This document shows positions 9,781 to 19,376 of a stretch of DNA of 64,000 nt, piece after piece. Below the pieces are notes generated by a model. That model did no database searches and had not been told where the DNA came from. It saw nothing but the letters and a program-made list of their open reading frames with translations. The translations under genes and the position numbers were made by a program. The stretch comes from 13-2-20CM-66-19 sp963824395 (GTDB lineage Bacteria; Pseudomonadota; Gammaproteobacteria; Steroidobacterales; Steroidobacteraceae), in assembly GCA_963824395.1 (NCBI GenBank), contig CAWGPF010000005.1, forward strand, positions 1,054,001 to 1,118,000, given 5' to 3'. Within the stretch, counting starts at the first letter, position 1; every line of letters begins with the position of its first letter.

Positions 9781-11469
9781 CTAGTGGACCGCGGCCAGCC
9801 CGAGCTGGTGCTCGAGCCTGCGGTCGTAGCCATAAATGTCGTCGAAGAACAGCACCGGGCCGGCCTCCGTCGCGAGCGCCGTACCGTAGAGGATCAGCAC
9901 CTGGATCGGCTGGGGCAGGTTGATGCGTACGCTGTTGTCCCTGCCGTTCATCGCCTCGGTCACCTTCTGCGCCGTCCAGTCCCCGGGGACGTCCTTGAGC
10001 ACCAGGGTGGCGAGCGCCACGGGGTCGGCGACGCGGATGCAGCCGTGGCTGAAGGCGCGCACCGACTCCTGGAACAGCCGGTGTGCGGGCGTCGAGTGCA
10101 GGTAGACGTTGTAGCTGTTGGGGAACATGAACTTCACGAGCCCGAGCGCGTTGTCCTCGCCCGGCTGCTGGCGCAGCCGCAGCTTCCCCTGCGAAAGCAG
10201 CTCGAGGTTCGCAGGCGTCGGTGGCACCACGGGAGAGGTATCGCCCTGCCCCGCGACGAGCTCGAGCCGCTGGCTCGCAAGATACCCCGGATTGGCGTGA
10301 ATTTTCGGCAGCATCTCGTTGCGCGTGATGCTGTAGGGCACGTCCCAGTACGGCCGCATCACGACGTAGCGCATGTCCCCTTCGAATACCGGGGTCTGTG
10401 AGCGTGCGAAGGTGCGCCCGACGATCACGCGCATCTGCAGGATGTCCGCCACGCGGTCCTCGGTGGTGCGGAACGCGAACAGCCGGAACTGCGGGATGTT
10501 GACGATGATGGGCGGACTCTTGAAGGGCGGCAGCCAGCGCCAGCGCTCCAGCGTGAGGCTGATCTGGCGGATGCGCTCGGCGATAGGCGTGTTGAGGGCC
10601 CTGAGCGTGCCCTTGCCCAGCACCCCATCGGGGGTAAGCCCGTGGCGATCCTGGAAGTGGCGCACGCCCTCACTCAGGCTCGCATCGAAAACCGGCGTGT
10701 CCGGTGCGTCCGCGGCCGCCGCCGGCAGGTCTCCGAGCACCCGAAGAAGATGCCGCAGCGCGGCGGCCTGGGGATAGGGCGCGCCGATCTTCAGCGAGGC
10801 AGCCGGGGCTGCGAGCGGCGGGCCGCCCAAGGCCGGCGCAAGCTTGCTGTATTGCCCGAGCGCGTCCTTCAGGAGCTTGTAGTGATAGAACACCGGCTCG
10901 ACCGCCGTGATCGCGCCCTCCTCGTCCGGCGCGGTGGCGAGGCTCAGCAGCGCCTGCGCCAGGTCGAAGGGCTCGCGCGGCTCCTGCAGTTTGAAGCCCG
11001 CCGCCTGCGGTTCCACCCGCCCGAAATGCAGGTCGCTGATGAAGTGCAGGCCGGCGGCCGACAGATATGTGTCGAGGCGCGCCAGCTGCGCCTCACGAGC
11101 CGTGGCGGCAGGCTGCGCCGCCGTGGCGAGCTGTTGCAGCCGCACCGCGCCGTAGTCCTCCACGCGCAGGCCGTAGCGGTCGGCCCGTGCGAGTGCCTCG
11201 AGGAGCGCCCGCGCCTGCGGCGTGAGGCTGCCCTCGTGAGTCCACAGCAGCCCCTCGTGGCCGGCCGCGTAGACCTGCTGCAGCGCTGCTTGGGCCCCGT
11301 GGGTGAGCGCCGCTTTGCTCAGGAGCGCGCTCGCTCCGGGCAGCGCCTGCGGGATCTGCGCGGCAGCGCCAGCCGGGACCTGCGCCGCAGCGCTCATGGG
11401 CCCTGACACGAAGAGCGTCGCCAGCCAGAGAACGCCGGGCCGGGCAATCAAGCGCAGGACTGGTTTCAC
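9781..11469 (-). CDS. L,D-transpeptidase, YcbB/LdtD family
   Basis: 562 residues from a GTG at 11469, chosen over further-upstream codons because AAGGAAGG precedes it and the protein then begins with a signal peptide (VKPVLRLIARPGVLWLATLF). Order: signal, family-specific N-terminal domain, a PG_binding_1 helix bundle (VRHFQDRHGLTPDGVLGKGT), then the YkuD catalytic domain with the HGCIRV active-site motif near residues 471-476, whose Cys is the nucleophile. It forms 3-3 cross-links in periplasmic peptidoglycan. Its convergent neighbour is a MepK-like enzyme that would act on such links. It lies downstream of soxG on the same strand but 87 bases apart, so is probably separately expressed. Confidence 0.92.
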   Translation of the reverse strand: MKPVLRLIARPGVLWLATLFVSGPMSAAAQVPAGAAAQIPQALPGASALLSKAALTHGAQAALQQVYAAGHEGLLWTHEGSLTPQARALLEALARADRYGLRVEDYGAVRLQQLATAAQPAATAREAQLARLDTYLSAAGLHFISDLHFGRVEPQAAGFKLQEPREPFDLAQALLSLATAPDEEGAITAVEPVFYHYKLLKDALGQYSKLAPALGGPPLAAPAASLKIGAPYPQAAALRHLLRVLGDLPAAAADAPDTPVFDASLSEGVRHFQDRHGLTPDGVLGKGTLRALNTPIAERIRQISLTLERWRWLPPFKSPPIIVNIPQFRLFAFRTTEDRVADILQMRVIVGRTFARSQTPVFEGDMRYVVMRPYWDVPYSITRNEMLPKIHANPGYLASQRLELVAGQGDTSPVVPPTPANLELLSQGKLRLRQQPGEDNALGLVKFMFPNSYNVYLHSTPAHRLFQESVRAFSHGCIRVADPVALATLVLKDVPGDWTAQKVTEAMNGRDNSVRINLPQPIQVLILYGTALATEAGPVLFFDDIYGYDRRLEHQLGLAAVH

Positions 11470-11556
11470 CGCGGGCGCCTTCCTTTGAGTCGGGGGCGGA
11501 TTATCCACCAACCCCGCGGGCACCCGCTGCGGCTTTCCGCCCTGGCCTTGGGCCGC

Positions 11557-12081
11557 TCACGCGAAGTCGAGCAGCGTCTCGCGGATCCAGCCGAGCAGAT
11601 GCTCGGCGTAGCCGCGATCGACCACCAGCAGCACTTCGGACGCCCGCACGCACAGCGCCAGCACCGGCACGTCCGCCATGCGGCTGCGCCGTGCCTCACC
11701 GACACCCGGAAGCGAGGCGGCGCCGCCGATGCGCGCGAGAAGCTCCGGGATGCGCTCACCGCCCAGGTACACCAGGGTGAGGGCGCCGGTGAGCTCGACA
11801 CAGCAGCCCCCGCTCATCCCCTCCAGCGCCTCGCGCAGCTGCCTCAGCCGTTGCGCGCTTCGGGCAAGACACAGAGTCTCGGTGGGACTGCGCCAGGCGA
11901 GCACGAGTTCACGCCCGGTATCGCGCGCCGCGAGCAGCCCCGGAAGCTCGGCGCCGGCATGTCTCGCCGCTGAGGCGAACTCACCGTCGCAGGCGAAATA
12001 GCGCAGCGCCGCGGCCGGCGCGGAGGTCTCCACGCGCACCTGCACGCCCGCGAACTCCCCGGCAACGCGCCCTTCAGCCAT
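11557..12081 (-). CDS. soxG: Sarcosine oxidase gamma subunit
   Basis: 174 residues, a typical small gamma subunit. It has no cofactor motif; the subunit is structural in the heterotetramer. Recognisable stretches are RDTGRELVLAWRSPTETLCLA and CCVELTGALTLVYLGGERIPELLARI, typical of SoxG. The start ATG at 12081 overlaps the end of soxA by 8 bases, the tight coupling expected for subunits of one complex. It is the last gene of the methyltransferase-soxBDAG operon. Confidence 0.9.
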   Translation of the reverse strand: MAEGRVAGEFAGVQVRVETSAPAAALRYFACDGEFASAARHAGAELPGLLAARDTGRELVLAWRSPTETLCLARSAQRLRQLREALEGMSGGCCVELTGALTLVYLGGERIPELLARIGGAASLPGVGEARRSRMADVPVLALCVRASEVLLVVDRGYAEHLLGWIRETLLDFA

Positions 12082-14971
12082 TGAGGCGCTCTCCCTTGGG
12101 ATCCACGAACGGGGTGCTCACGATGCGGGCGGCGAAGCTTGCGCCCAGGTGATAGACGCGCACCTCTTCCCCGAGACGCGATGCGCCGCGCTTGAGCATG
12201 CCGAGCGCCACCGGGAATCCGAGCGCGGGACTGAAGTAACTCGAGGTCACGTGACCCTCGGTGAGGGTGGGCGGGGGCTTGAGCGCGATCTGGCCGCCGA
12301 CGGGGAGTACCGTGCGGGCGTCGACCGGCGTGAGCCCCACGAGCTGCAGGCGCTCGGGGTCACGCGCGGCGGGGCGGCTGAGGGAGCGGCGGCCGACGAA
12401 GGCGGCCGCCTTCTTCTCGATGCCCCGCGCGAAGCCCACGTCCTGAGGCAGCGTCGTGCCGTCGGTGTCGGTGCCGATGTGCAGGTAGCCCTTCTCCACG
12501 CGCATCACCTGCAGCGCCTCGATCCCGTAGAGGCCGCCGCCGACGGCGGCCGCGCACGACCACAGTCGCGCGAGCAGCCACTCCGCCTGGGGCGCGGGCA
12601 GATTGACCTCGTAGCCGAGCTCGCCGCTGAAGCTCGCGCGCAGCACCCGCAGCGGCACCCCCTCGAGCACGCTGTCGCGCAGGCTCATGTGCTTCATCGC
12701 CGACGGGGCGAGTGTCGCCTCGAGCCCCGCCGCCGCGAGCCACTCCCAGGCGCGCGGTCCTGCCACCGTGACGTTCGCCCAGCGCGAGGTGACGCCCGTC
12801 ACCAGCACCCGAAAACCGGTGAACTCGCACTGCAGCCATTCCTCGAACGCGGCGTGCGTGCGCTCGATGCCGGCCGTCGTGGTGTTGATCCAGAAGCGCT
12901 CCTCGGCAAGGCGCGCGACGATGCCGTCATCGACGAGCGTGCCGTTCTCGTTCAGCAGCAGGCCGTAGCGGGCCTGGCCGATGGCGAGGTTCGAGACGCT
13001 GCCGACGTACATGAGGTCGAGGAAGCGCGCCGCGTCCGGGCCGAAGACCTCGAGCTTACCGAGCGGGGAGCCATCAAAGAGCCCGCAGCCGCCGCGCACC
13101 ATGCGCACCTCGCGTGTGGCCGCCGTCTCGAGCGACTCCCCGGGTAAGGGGTAGGCCACCGGGCGGCTCCAGTCCCCGAACGTCTCGAACAGTGCCCCGT
13201 GCGCGGCGTGCCACTCGTGCGCCGGCAGGCGCTTGAGCGGGCGGTACAGGGATCCGGTGCGCCGGCCCACCAGCGCCCCGAGCGTCACCGGCACGAAGGG
13301 CGCGCGGAAGCGCGTGGTGCCCACCGCCGGCGGCGCACGCTGCGTGAGCTCTCCCATCAGCATGAGGGCATTGATGTTGCTGGTCTTGCCCTGGTCGGTG
13401 CCCATGCCGGTGGTCGTGTAGCGCTTCAGATGCTCGACCGAGCGGTAGTTCTCACGCGCCGCGAGCGCCACGTCGCTCGCGCACACGTCGTTCTGCAGAT
13501 CAACGAACTGCTTGCCGCGCGCTCCACGCACCGCCGCTACCGCAGTCGCACGGCAGCCACTCACCGGGGCTGCGGCCGGGGCGGGTCTTCCCGCCCCGAG
13601 CGCCGCGCCGACCTCGGCGGCGTGCTCGGCGACGCGCTCGCGCTCGAATACCCCGGCGCAGGCGCCGACGCTGGCAAACCCCGGCGGCGCACCCTCGGGG
13701 ACGAACATCGCTCCCGCCTCCACCCAGCGCAGGCGGCCGCCGGCCTGGGAGTGCAGGTGCACCGCCGGTGCGTAGCCGGCGCCAGAAAGAAGGAGGTCGC
13801 AGTCGATGCGCTCGCGACGGCCGTCGGCGTGCGTGAGCGTGCACCCGGTGACGCTGCGCGTGCCGTGCACCGCGCTGATGACGGCGCCGCCGAGCACGCG
13901 GCCGGTGACGGGCGCCGCCGCGGCAGGCCCCGGAGGCGTGCCGGCGATGGCGAGTACCTCGGTGCCAGCGCGCGCCAGGGTCGCCGCGGCCTCGTAGGCA
14001 AAGTCACTGCCCGTGGCGATCACCGCGCGCCGTCCGCAGGCCACCCCGTAGGCGAGCGCGTAGCGCGCCGCCGCGCCCGCGAGCATGACGCCCGGGCGGT
14101 CGTTGTCGGGAAAGAGCAGCGGGCGCTCGAAGGCGCCGGCGGCCGCGATCACCTGGCGCGCGCGGATCTTCCAGACCCGCTCGCGCAGCACGCACGCGCC
14201 GAGGGACGAGCCGCCCTCCTCGCTCAGGCTCTCGCACGCGCACACGAGGTTGTGGTCGTAGACGCCGAACGCCACGGTGCGCGTGAGGATCGTCACACCG
14301 AGCCTGCGCGCGTCGGTGACGAGCGCCGCGAGCGCGCCGTCAGGCTGACAGCCGAGCGTCCCTCCGAGCTGGGCGCCGGCGCTCAGCAGCAGCGTGCGCG
14401 CCCCGGCGCGCGCGGCCGCCACGGCGCTCGTGAGGCCGGCCAGGCCAGCCCCGATGACGAGCACGTCAACCGCCGCGGCGATCTCCTCGTAATGATCCGC
14501 ATCCCGCGCCACGGGCGCGACCCCGAGGCCGGCCATGCGGCGGATGGCGGGCTCGAACAGCTGCCAGCTCGGCCACTTGAACGTCTTGTAGTAGAACCCG
14601 GCCGGCAGCAGCGCAGCGCAGGCACCCGTCAGGGCACCGAGGTCCCACCTGAGCGAGGGCCAGCAGTTGACGCTCACCGCCTGCAGCCCGGCGACGAGCG
14701 GCAGGACGGTGGCGCGCACGTTCGGCGTACGGCGCGCGCCCTCGCCCACGTCCACGAGCGCGCTCGGCTCCTCCTGGCCGCAGGACCAGATGCCGCGTGG
14801 GCGGTGCAGCTTGAAGCTGCGGCCCGCGAGCCGCACGCCGCTTGCGAGGAGCGCCGAGGCCAGCGTGTCGCCCGTGAAGCCACGGTAGGGGCGGCCGTTG
14901 AAAGTGAAGGCGAGCGGGCGCGTGCGATCGAGGAACGCCCCGGCCGGCGCAGGCAGGCGCGCGCCCGTCAC
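12074..14971 (-). CDS. soxA: Sarcosine oxidase alpha subunit
   Basis: 965 residues, starting at a GTG that overlaps the soxD stop (GTGA). The N-terminal ferredoxin-like region (about 15-110, RPRGIWSCGQEEPSALVDVG) is followed by a pyridine-nucleotide/FAD Rossmann fold (VDVLVIGAGLAGLTSAVAAA, near 170) and a C-terminal GcvT-like folate-binding half (about 585-960, with RDSVLEGVPLRVLRASFSGE). With SoxB it oxidises sarcosine to glycine and H2O2, passing the methyl carbon to tetrahydrofolate. Long antisense open frames across this gene are composition artefacts. Confidence 0.95.
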   Translation of the reverse strand: MTGARLPAPAGAFLDRTRPLAFTFNGRPYRGFTGDTLASALLASGVRLAGRSFKLHRPRGIWSCGQEEPSALVDVGEGARRTPNVRATVLPLVAGLQAVSVNCWPSLRWDLGALTGACAALLPAGFYYKTFKWPSWQLFEPAIRRMAGLGVAPVARDADHYEEIAAAVDVLVIGAGLAGLTSAVAAARAGARTLLLSAGAQLGGTLGCQPDGALAALVTDARRLGVTILTRTVAFGVYDHNLVCACESLSEEGGSSLGACVLRERVWKIRARQVIAAAGAFERPLLFPDNDRPGVMLAGAAARYALAYGVACGRRAVIATGSDFAYEAAATLARAGTEVLAIAGTPPGPAAAAPVTGRVLGGAVISAVHGTRSVTGCTLTHADGRRERIDCDLLLSGAGYAPAVHLHSQAGGRLRWVEAGAMFVPEGAPPGFASVGACAGVFERERVAEHAAEVGAALGAGRPAPAAAPVSGCRATAVAAVRGARGKQFVDLQNDVCASDVALAARENYRSVEHLKRYTTTGMGTDQGKTSNINALMLMGELTQRAPPAVGTTRFRAPFVPVTLGALVGRRTGSLYRPLKRLPAHEWHAAHGALFETFGDWSRPVAYPLPGESLETAATREVRMVRGGCGLFDGSPLGKLEVFGPDAARFLDLMYVGSVSNLAIGQARYGLLLNENGTLVDDGIVARLAEERFWINTTTAGIERTHAAFEEWLQCEFTGFRVLVTGVTSRWANVTVAGPRAWEWLAAAGLEATLAPSAMKHMSLRDSVLEGVPLRVLRASFSGELGYEVNLPAPQAEWLLARLWSCAAAVGGGLYGIEALQVMRVEKGYLHIGTDTDGTTLPQDVGFARGIEKKAAAFVGRRSLSRPAARDPERLQLVGLTPVDARTVLPVGGQIALKPPPTLTEGHVTSSYFSPALGFPVALGMLKRGASRLGEEVRVYHLGASFAARIVSTPFVDPKGERLNG

Positions 14972-15252
14972 GGTGGCGCGCCGGGCATTGAGGGGGGCGG
15001 CTCACCCATCCGGTACACCGCCAGTACCTGATGCGTGACGGTGTCGCGGGCCAGGTTGAACCACAGGCCGCAGCCGTACGCGTGCCGCCAGCGCTCGAAA
15101 TGCACCCCCTTGGGGTTCTCGCGGAAGAACAGGTACCGGCCCCACTCCTCATCCGACGCTGCAGGCGCTGCGCGCGCGATGTGGCTGGTGCCGGCACACA
15201 CGAACTCGCTCTCATCGCGCGCACCGCACCAGGGACAGGACAGCAGCATCAT
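14968..15252 (-). CDS. soxD: Sarcosine oxidase delta subunit
   Basis: 94 residues, the usual size. The N-terminus has the zinc-site cysteines (CPWCGARDESEF, Cys6 and Cys9). The middle shows EEWGRYLFFRENPKGVHFERW and HAYGCGLWFNLARDTVTH, the standard SoxD signature. It is the small zinc-binding subunit of heterotetrameric sarcosine oxidase. Two consecutive ATG codons (15252, 15249) could start it. It sits between soxB (15 bases upstream) and soxA (overlap). Confidence 0.94.
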   Translation of the reverse strand: MMLLSCPWCGARDESEFVCAGTSHIARAAPAASDEEWGRYLFFRENPKGVHFERWRHAYGCGLWFNLARDTVTHQVLAVYRMGEPPPSMPGAPP

Positions 15253-15267
15253 GGTGGCAGTGACCCT

Positions 15268-16518
15268 TCAGTGGGCGATGCCGGCCGCCGCGGCCTCATC
15301 GATGAGGCGCCCGCTCACGAAGCGCGCGAGCTGGAACGGCTCGGCGAGCTCGTGGTTCGCGCCGGTGGCGAGCACGTGCGCCAGCGTCCAGCCCCCGACC
15401 GGGATCCCCTTGAAGCCACCGGTCCCCCAGCCGCAGTTGATGTAGAGGTTCGGCACCGGGGTGGCCCCGATGATCGGGCTGGAGTCGTGCACCACATCAA
15501 CGATGCCCGCCCACTGGCGCAGCAGGCGCAGGCGGCTGAAGGCGGGGAAGATGGCGAGCGTCGCCGCGAGGATGCTCTGGGTGACGACAAAGCTGCCGCG
15601 CTGCGCGTAGGAGGGAAAGAGATCGAGGCTCGCGCCGAGCACCATCTCGCCCTTGTCAGACTGGCTGACGTAGGCGCCGGTGCCGGGTGAGAGCACCACC
15701 GTATCCAGCGCCGGTTTCACCGGTTCCGTGACCATGGCCTGCAGCGCGTAGCTCGTCACCGGCAGCGCAAAGCCTGCCAGCTTCGCGAGCACGGAGCTGT
15801 GGCCGGCGGCGGCGATGCCGATGCGCCCGGCGGCAATGGGCCCGCGGTTGGTGAGCACCCCCGTGACACCTCCGTGGGCATCGCGCGTGAAGCCTGTGAC
15901 CTCGCAGTTCTGCAGGATATCGATCCCGAGGGAGTCGGCGGCGCGCGCGTAGCCCCACGCGACCGCATCGTGACGCGCGGTGCCGGCGCGGCGCTGCATG
16001 AAGCCGCCGAGAATCGGGAAGCGCGCTTCCCGCGACATCTCCAAAAGCGGCGCGCGCTCGGCCACCTGGCGGCGCGTCAGCAGCTGCGCATCGATGCCGT
16101 TCATCTGCATGGCATTGGCCCAGCGCGCCATGGAGTCCAGGTCGTGGCGGCTGTGGGCGAGCAGGATGAGCCCGCGCTGGCTGAGCATGATGTTGAAGTT
16201 CAGCTCGCGGCTCAAGGACTCGTAGAGCCTGAGCGAGAACTCGTAGAGGCGCGCGCTCTCGGGGAAGAGGTAATTGGAGCGCACGATGGTGGTGTTGCGC
16301 CCGGTGTTGCCACCGCCCAGCCAGCCGCGCTCGAGCACCGCGACGTCGCGTATGCCGTGGTTCTTCGCCAGGTAGTAGGCACTCGCGAGCCCGTGGCCGC
16401 CACCGCCGATGATGAGCACCTGGTAACGTGGCTTCGGCTCCGGGGAGCGCCACGCCGGGACCCAGCTGCGTCCCCCGGACAGGGCGCCGCGCACCAGCGC
16501 CAGGGCGGAGTACTTCAC
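15268..16518 (-). CDS. soxB: Sarcosine oxidase beta subunit
   Basis: 416 residues from a GTG at 16518, chosen because it gives the family length and starts 16 bases after the methyltransferase stop; the frame is open further upstream but that part lies inside the methyltransferase gene. The DAO-type FAD fold begins YQVLIIGGGGHGLASAYYLAKN, followed by ERGWLGGGNTGRNTTIVRSNY, and ends with GWGTGGFKGIPVGGWTLAHVLA. It is the catalytic subunit that oxidises sarcosine and carries the flavins. Operon order is methyltransferase, soxB, soxD, soxA, soxG. Confidence 0.95.
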   Translation of the reverse strand: MKYSALALVRGALSGGRSWVPAWRSPEPKPRYQVLIIGGGGHGLASAYYLAKNHGIRDVAVLERGWLGGGNTGRNTTIVRSNYLFPESARLYEFSLRLYESLSRELNFNIMLSQRGLILLAHSRHDLDSMARWANAMQMNGIDAQLLTRRQVAERAPLLEMSREARFPILGGFMQRRAGTARHDAVAWGYARAADSLGIDILQNCEVTGFTRDAHGGVTGVLTNRGPIAAGRIGIAAAGHSSVLAKLAGFALPVTSYALQAMVTEPVKPALDTVVLSPGTGAYVSQSDKGEMVLGASLDLFPSYAQRGSFVVTQSILAATLAIFPAFSRLRLLRQWAGIVDVVHDSSPIIGATPVPNLYINCGWGTGGFKGIPVGGWTLAHVLATGANHELAEPFQLARFVSGRLIDEAAAAGIAH

Positions 16519-16534
16519 CTGAGGCGGCCGCCCT

Positions 16535-17719
16535 TCACAGCTTGGCGCGGTAATCGGTCTGGATCTTCTTGATGCGCTCGGTGTCACCGAAGAAGGCGTG
16601 CCGCGACATGTCGACCGAGTAGCGGCTCGCCGGGGGCTTGCGCCCGAGGCTCTCCGCCAGCGCGCGGATGTGGTGCGGACCCGCCCCGCAGCACACCCCG
16701 AGATAGTGGATGCCGAGCGCGTAGGCCTCCTGGCCGAAGTCGAAGATCTCCTGGCGCGTGCACACGAAGGGGTCAAGGCCAACCGGAAACGCGCGCGCCC
16801 CCTGGCAGCACGGATCGGTGAGCGACATGAAGGACGGCTGCGCGGGCGTGGTGCGGTAGGGTACCGGGAGCGCTGCGACGTGGCAGGCCACCGCGGCGCG
16901 GATGTCGCGCATCATCGGCATGATGGTGGCGGGCCCGCGATGGCAGTTGATCCCGACCACGTCAGCTCCCGCGGCCTCGAGGCGCTGGCAGACCTCCACC
17001 GGACTCCAGCCCTCGCGCGTTGAGTCCTCGCGGTGCATCGCCATGGTGATGACCGCGGGCACCTTGGAGTACTTGCGGATGGCGGCGAGCGCCATCAGGG
17101 CCTCCGCGCCCCAGGAGAAGGTTTCGGCGACGAAGTAGTCGACGCCCGCCTCCTCCGCCCAGCCAACCTGTTCGGCGAAGATGCGCTCGACCTCGCGCTG
17201 CGAGGCCGCATCGGCAGGGTCGTAGATGTTGGTGTTGCACAGGTCACCGGCGAACAGCGTGCCGGTGCGGCGCGCGACGCGCTTGGCGATGCCGAGCGCC
17301 GCCCGGTTCATCGGCACCAGGTCCTTCTCGCGCCCGATCACGCGCAGCTTCTCGCGGTGCACGTAGTAGGTGAGTGCCTCGGTGACATCCGAGCCTGCGT
17401 GCACGAAGTCCATGTGCAGCTGCTCGACCACTTCCGGGTGATCGAACAGCACCTCCGGCACGAAGGCACCGGCCTGCAGGTAGCCGCGCCGTTCGAGCTC
17501 GAACACGTAGCCTTCCGCGCAGATGACCCCACCCTGATTCAGGCGCGCGAGGAGGTCGCGGGCCCCCTTAGGGGGCGCGCGCTCGGCACGGGGGGCTGCC
17601 ACGCTGATGCGCGGCGCCCGCACCTTCGCACGGGCGGCGGCGCCGGGGCGGCGCTTCGCGCCGCTCTGGGGACGGCGCGTGGCGCGGGATTTGGCCTTGG
17701 CTTTCGCTTTTCTCGCCAT
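16535..17719 (-). CDS. Betaine-homocysteine-type S-methyltransferase
   Basis: 394 residues. The C-terminal ~340 are a homocysteine S-methyltransferase barrel with the three zinc ligands visible: Cys259 in GINCHRG and Cys343/Cys344 in GVCCGAG. As first gene of the soxBDAG operon it most likely moves a methyl group from glycine betaine to homocysteine, giving dimethylglycine and methionine; another methyl donor cannot be excluded. Residues 1-50 are an unusual Lys/Arg/Ala-rich tail resembling nucleic-acid-binding tails, and the enzyme fold starts only at about 53. If translation began later the tail would vanish, but no better in-frame start with a ribosome site is evident. Confidence 0.85.
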   Translation of the reverse strand: MARKAKAKAKSRATRRPQSGAKRRPGAAARAKVRAPRISVAAPRAERAPPKGARDLLARLNQGGVICAEGYVFELERRGYLQAGAFVPEVLFDHPEVVEQLHMDFVHAGSDVTEALTYYVHREKLRVIGREKDLVPMNRAALGIAKRVARRTGTLFAGDLCNTNIYDPADAASQREVERIFAEQVGWAEEAGVDYFVAETFSWGAEALMALAAIRKYSKVPAVITMAMHREDSTREGWSPVEVCQRLEAAGADVVGINCHRGPATIMPMMRDIRAAVACHVAALPVPYRTTPAQPSFMSLTDPCCQGARAFPVGLDPFVCTRQEIFDFGQEAYALGIHYLGVCCGAGPHHIRALAESLGRKPPASRYSVDMSRHAFFGDTERIKKIQTDYRAKL

Positions 17720-17809
17720 GCGTGCGGCTCCGGCGCGGACGTAGGTGCCCCGCCTTCAACTCGGGCGCATTATTCTAATCGGGGTCCTTGGGGCACCGAT
17801 GCCTCTTTT

Positions 17810-17825
17810 AGATGGGGCTATTCAA
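17810..17825 (-). repeat. 16-bp repeat, copy 2
   Basis: Exact reverse complement of 5889-5904. It lies in the 151-base divergent gap between the methyltransferase start (17719) and the aldehyde dehydrogenase start (17871), 45 bases before the latter. Confidence 0.4.
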
Positions 17826-17870
17826 TTTCTCGACTTCGCCGGCTGCGCCAAACCATGGAAGCTTAAACGC

Positions 17871-19376
17871 ATGACGAGCACCGCGATCCCGGCAGACCGG
17901 GACACCTGGGAACGCCTGGCCGCCAAGCTGCGGCCGCAGGGACGCGCACTCATCGACGGGGCCGCCCGCGAAGCACAGGACGGACGCACTTTCGAGGACG
18001 TAAGCCCGATCGATGGCTCGGTGATCGCAAGCGTCGCCCGCGGTTCTGCGGCTGACGTGGACGCGGCGGTGGCCGCCGCCCGGCGCAGCTTCGAGGCGGG
18101 CGTGTGGCGGCGCACCGAGCCGCGCGAGCGCAAGCGTGTGCTGCGGCGCTTTGCGGAAGCCATCCGTGCCGACACCGTGCGCCTGGCGCTGCTCGAGACG
18201 CGCGACGTCGGCAAGCCGATCAGCAATTCGGTGAGCGTCGATGTCGCCAATTGCGCCGCCTGCATCGAGTACTACGCCGAGTTCGCGGACAAGCTCTACG
18301 ATGAGGTCGCACCCACAGGGCCCGATGACCTGGCTCTCATCCGCCGCGAGCCCCTCGGGGTCGTAGGCGCGATCGTGCCGTGGAACTACCCGCTGATCAT
18401 CAGCTGCTGGAAGGTCGGCCCGGCCCTGCTCACCGGCAACAGCGTGGTGCTCAAGCCCGCCGAGCAGTCCCCGCTTTCGGGTATCCGCTTGGGGGAACTG
18501 GCGCTCGAGGCCGGCGTGCCGCCCGGGGTCTTCAACGTGGTGCCCGGTTACGGCGAGGAAGCCGGCAAGGCCCTCGCCCTGCACCCCGACGTCGACCTCA
18601 TCACCTTCACCGGTTCCACGGAGGTCGGGCGCCTGATGCTGCGTTATGCAGCCGAATCCAATCTCAAGCGCGTCGCGCTCGAGCTCGGCGGCAAGACCCC
18701 GCAGGTAGTATTCGCGGACGCGGACCTGAAGGCGGCCGCCTACGACATCGCCTGGGGCATCTACTACAACTCCGGCGAGACCTGCCACGCCGGCTCACGC
18801 CTCATCGTGCACGAGCGCGCGCGCGAGGCGCTGCTCGAGGGCATCCGGGCGGTGGCCGCGACCATCACCCTCGGGCACCCGCTGGAGGCCTCGACCCAGA
18901 TGGGGGCGCTGATCGATGGCAAGCACATGCAGCGCGTGCTCGGCTACATCGAGGGCGGCGTGGCCGATGGCGCCCGCGTCACCCTCGGGGGGCATCAGGC
19001 GCGCAAGGACAGCGGCGGCTTCTATGTCGAGGCGACCATGCTCGAGGACGTGCGGCCGCAGATGAAGGTGGCGCGCGAGGAGATCTTCGGTCCGGTGCTC
19101 TCGGTCATGACCTTCACCGACGAGAGCGACGCGGTGCGCCTGGCGAACGATACCCCCTACGGACTCGCCGCGGCGGTGTGGACCGCGGACATCAACGTCG
19201 CGCACCGGGTGAGCGCTGCGCTGCGCGGCGGCACGGTGTGGGTGAATTCCTTCGACCGCTCGACCATGGCCACCCCGTTCGGCGGCTTCAAGATGTCCGG
19301 CTCCGGGCGCGACCGCTCCCCGCACGCGATCGACAAGTACTGTGACCTGAAGACCATCTGGACCGCCTACCGATGA
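17871..19376 (+). CDS. NAD(P)-dependent aldehyde dehydrogenase (betaine-aldehyde DH-like)
   Basis: 501 residues. All class landmarks are present: VPWNYPLI (169-176), the NAD-binding FTGSTEVG (246-253), the general-base Glu271 in LELGGK and the nucleophile Cys305 in SGETCHAGSR, ending with FGGFKMSGSGRD. It oxidises an aldehyde to the acid in the cytoplasm. The context (choline-dehydrogenase-like GMC enzyme, GbcA-like oxygenase, sarcosine oxidase) favours betaine aldehyde as substrate, but gamma-aminobutyraldehyde-type substrates are an alternative. The start at 17871 is preceded only by a noncoding-looking stretch although the frame stays open to 17745. Its stop overlaps the start of the Rieske gene (ATGA), so they are translationally coupled. 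Confidence 0.9.
   Translation: MTSTAIPADRDTWERLAAKLRPQGRALIDGAAREAQDGRTFEDVSPIDGSVIASVARGSAADVDAAVAAARRSFEAGVWRRTEPRERKRVLRRFAEAIRADTVRLALLETRDVGKPISNSVSVDVANCAACIEYYAEFADKLYDEVAPTGPDDLALIRREPLGVVGAIVPWNYPLIISCWKVGPALLTGNSVVLKPAEQSPLSGIRLGELALEAGVPPGVFNVVPGYGEEAGKALALHPDVDLITFTGSTEVGRLMLRYAAESNLKRVALELGGKTPQVVFADADLKAAAYDIAWGIYYNSGETCHAGSRLIVHERAREALLEGIRAVAATITLGHPLEASTQMGALIDGKHMQRVLGYIEGGVADGARVTLGGHQARKDSGGFYVEATMLEDVRPQMKVAREEIFGPVLSVMTFTDESDAVRLANDTPYGLAAAVWTADINVAHRVSAALRGGTVWVNSFDRSTMATPFGGFKMSGSGRDRSPHAIDKYCDLKTIWTAYR

Noticed and set aside
13199..15031. Very long plus-strand open frame antisense to soxA/soxD
   Set aside because: It lies fully opposite well-supported sarcosine oxidase genes; its product is Arg/Ala/Gly-rich with no domain. 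Long antisense frames are expected at this GC content.
17720..17870. Glycine, SAM or SAH riboswitch before the methyltransferase-sox operon
   Set aside because: No recognisable conserved core or paired elements in the 151-base gap.
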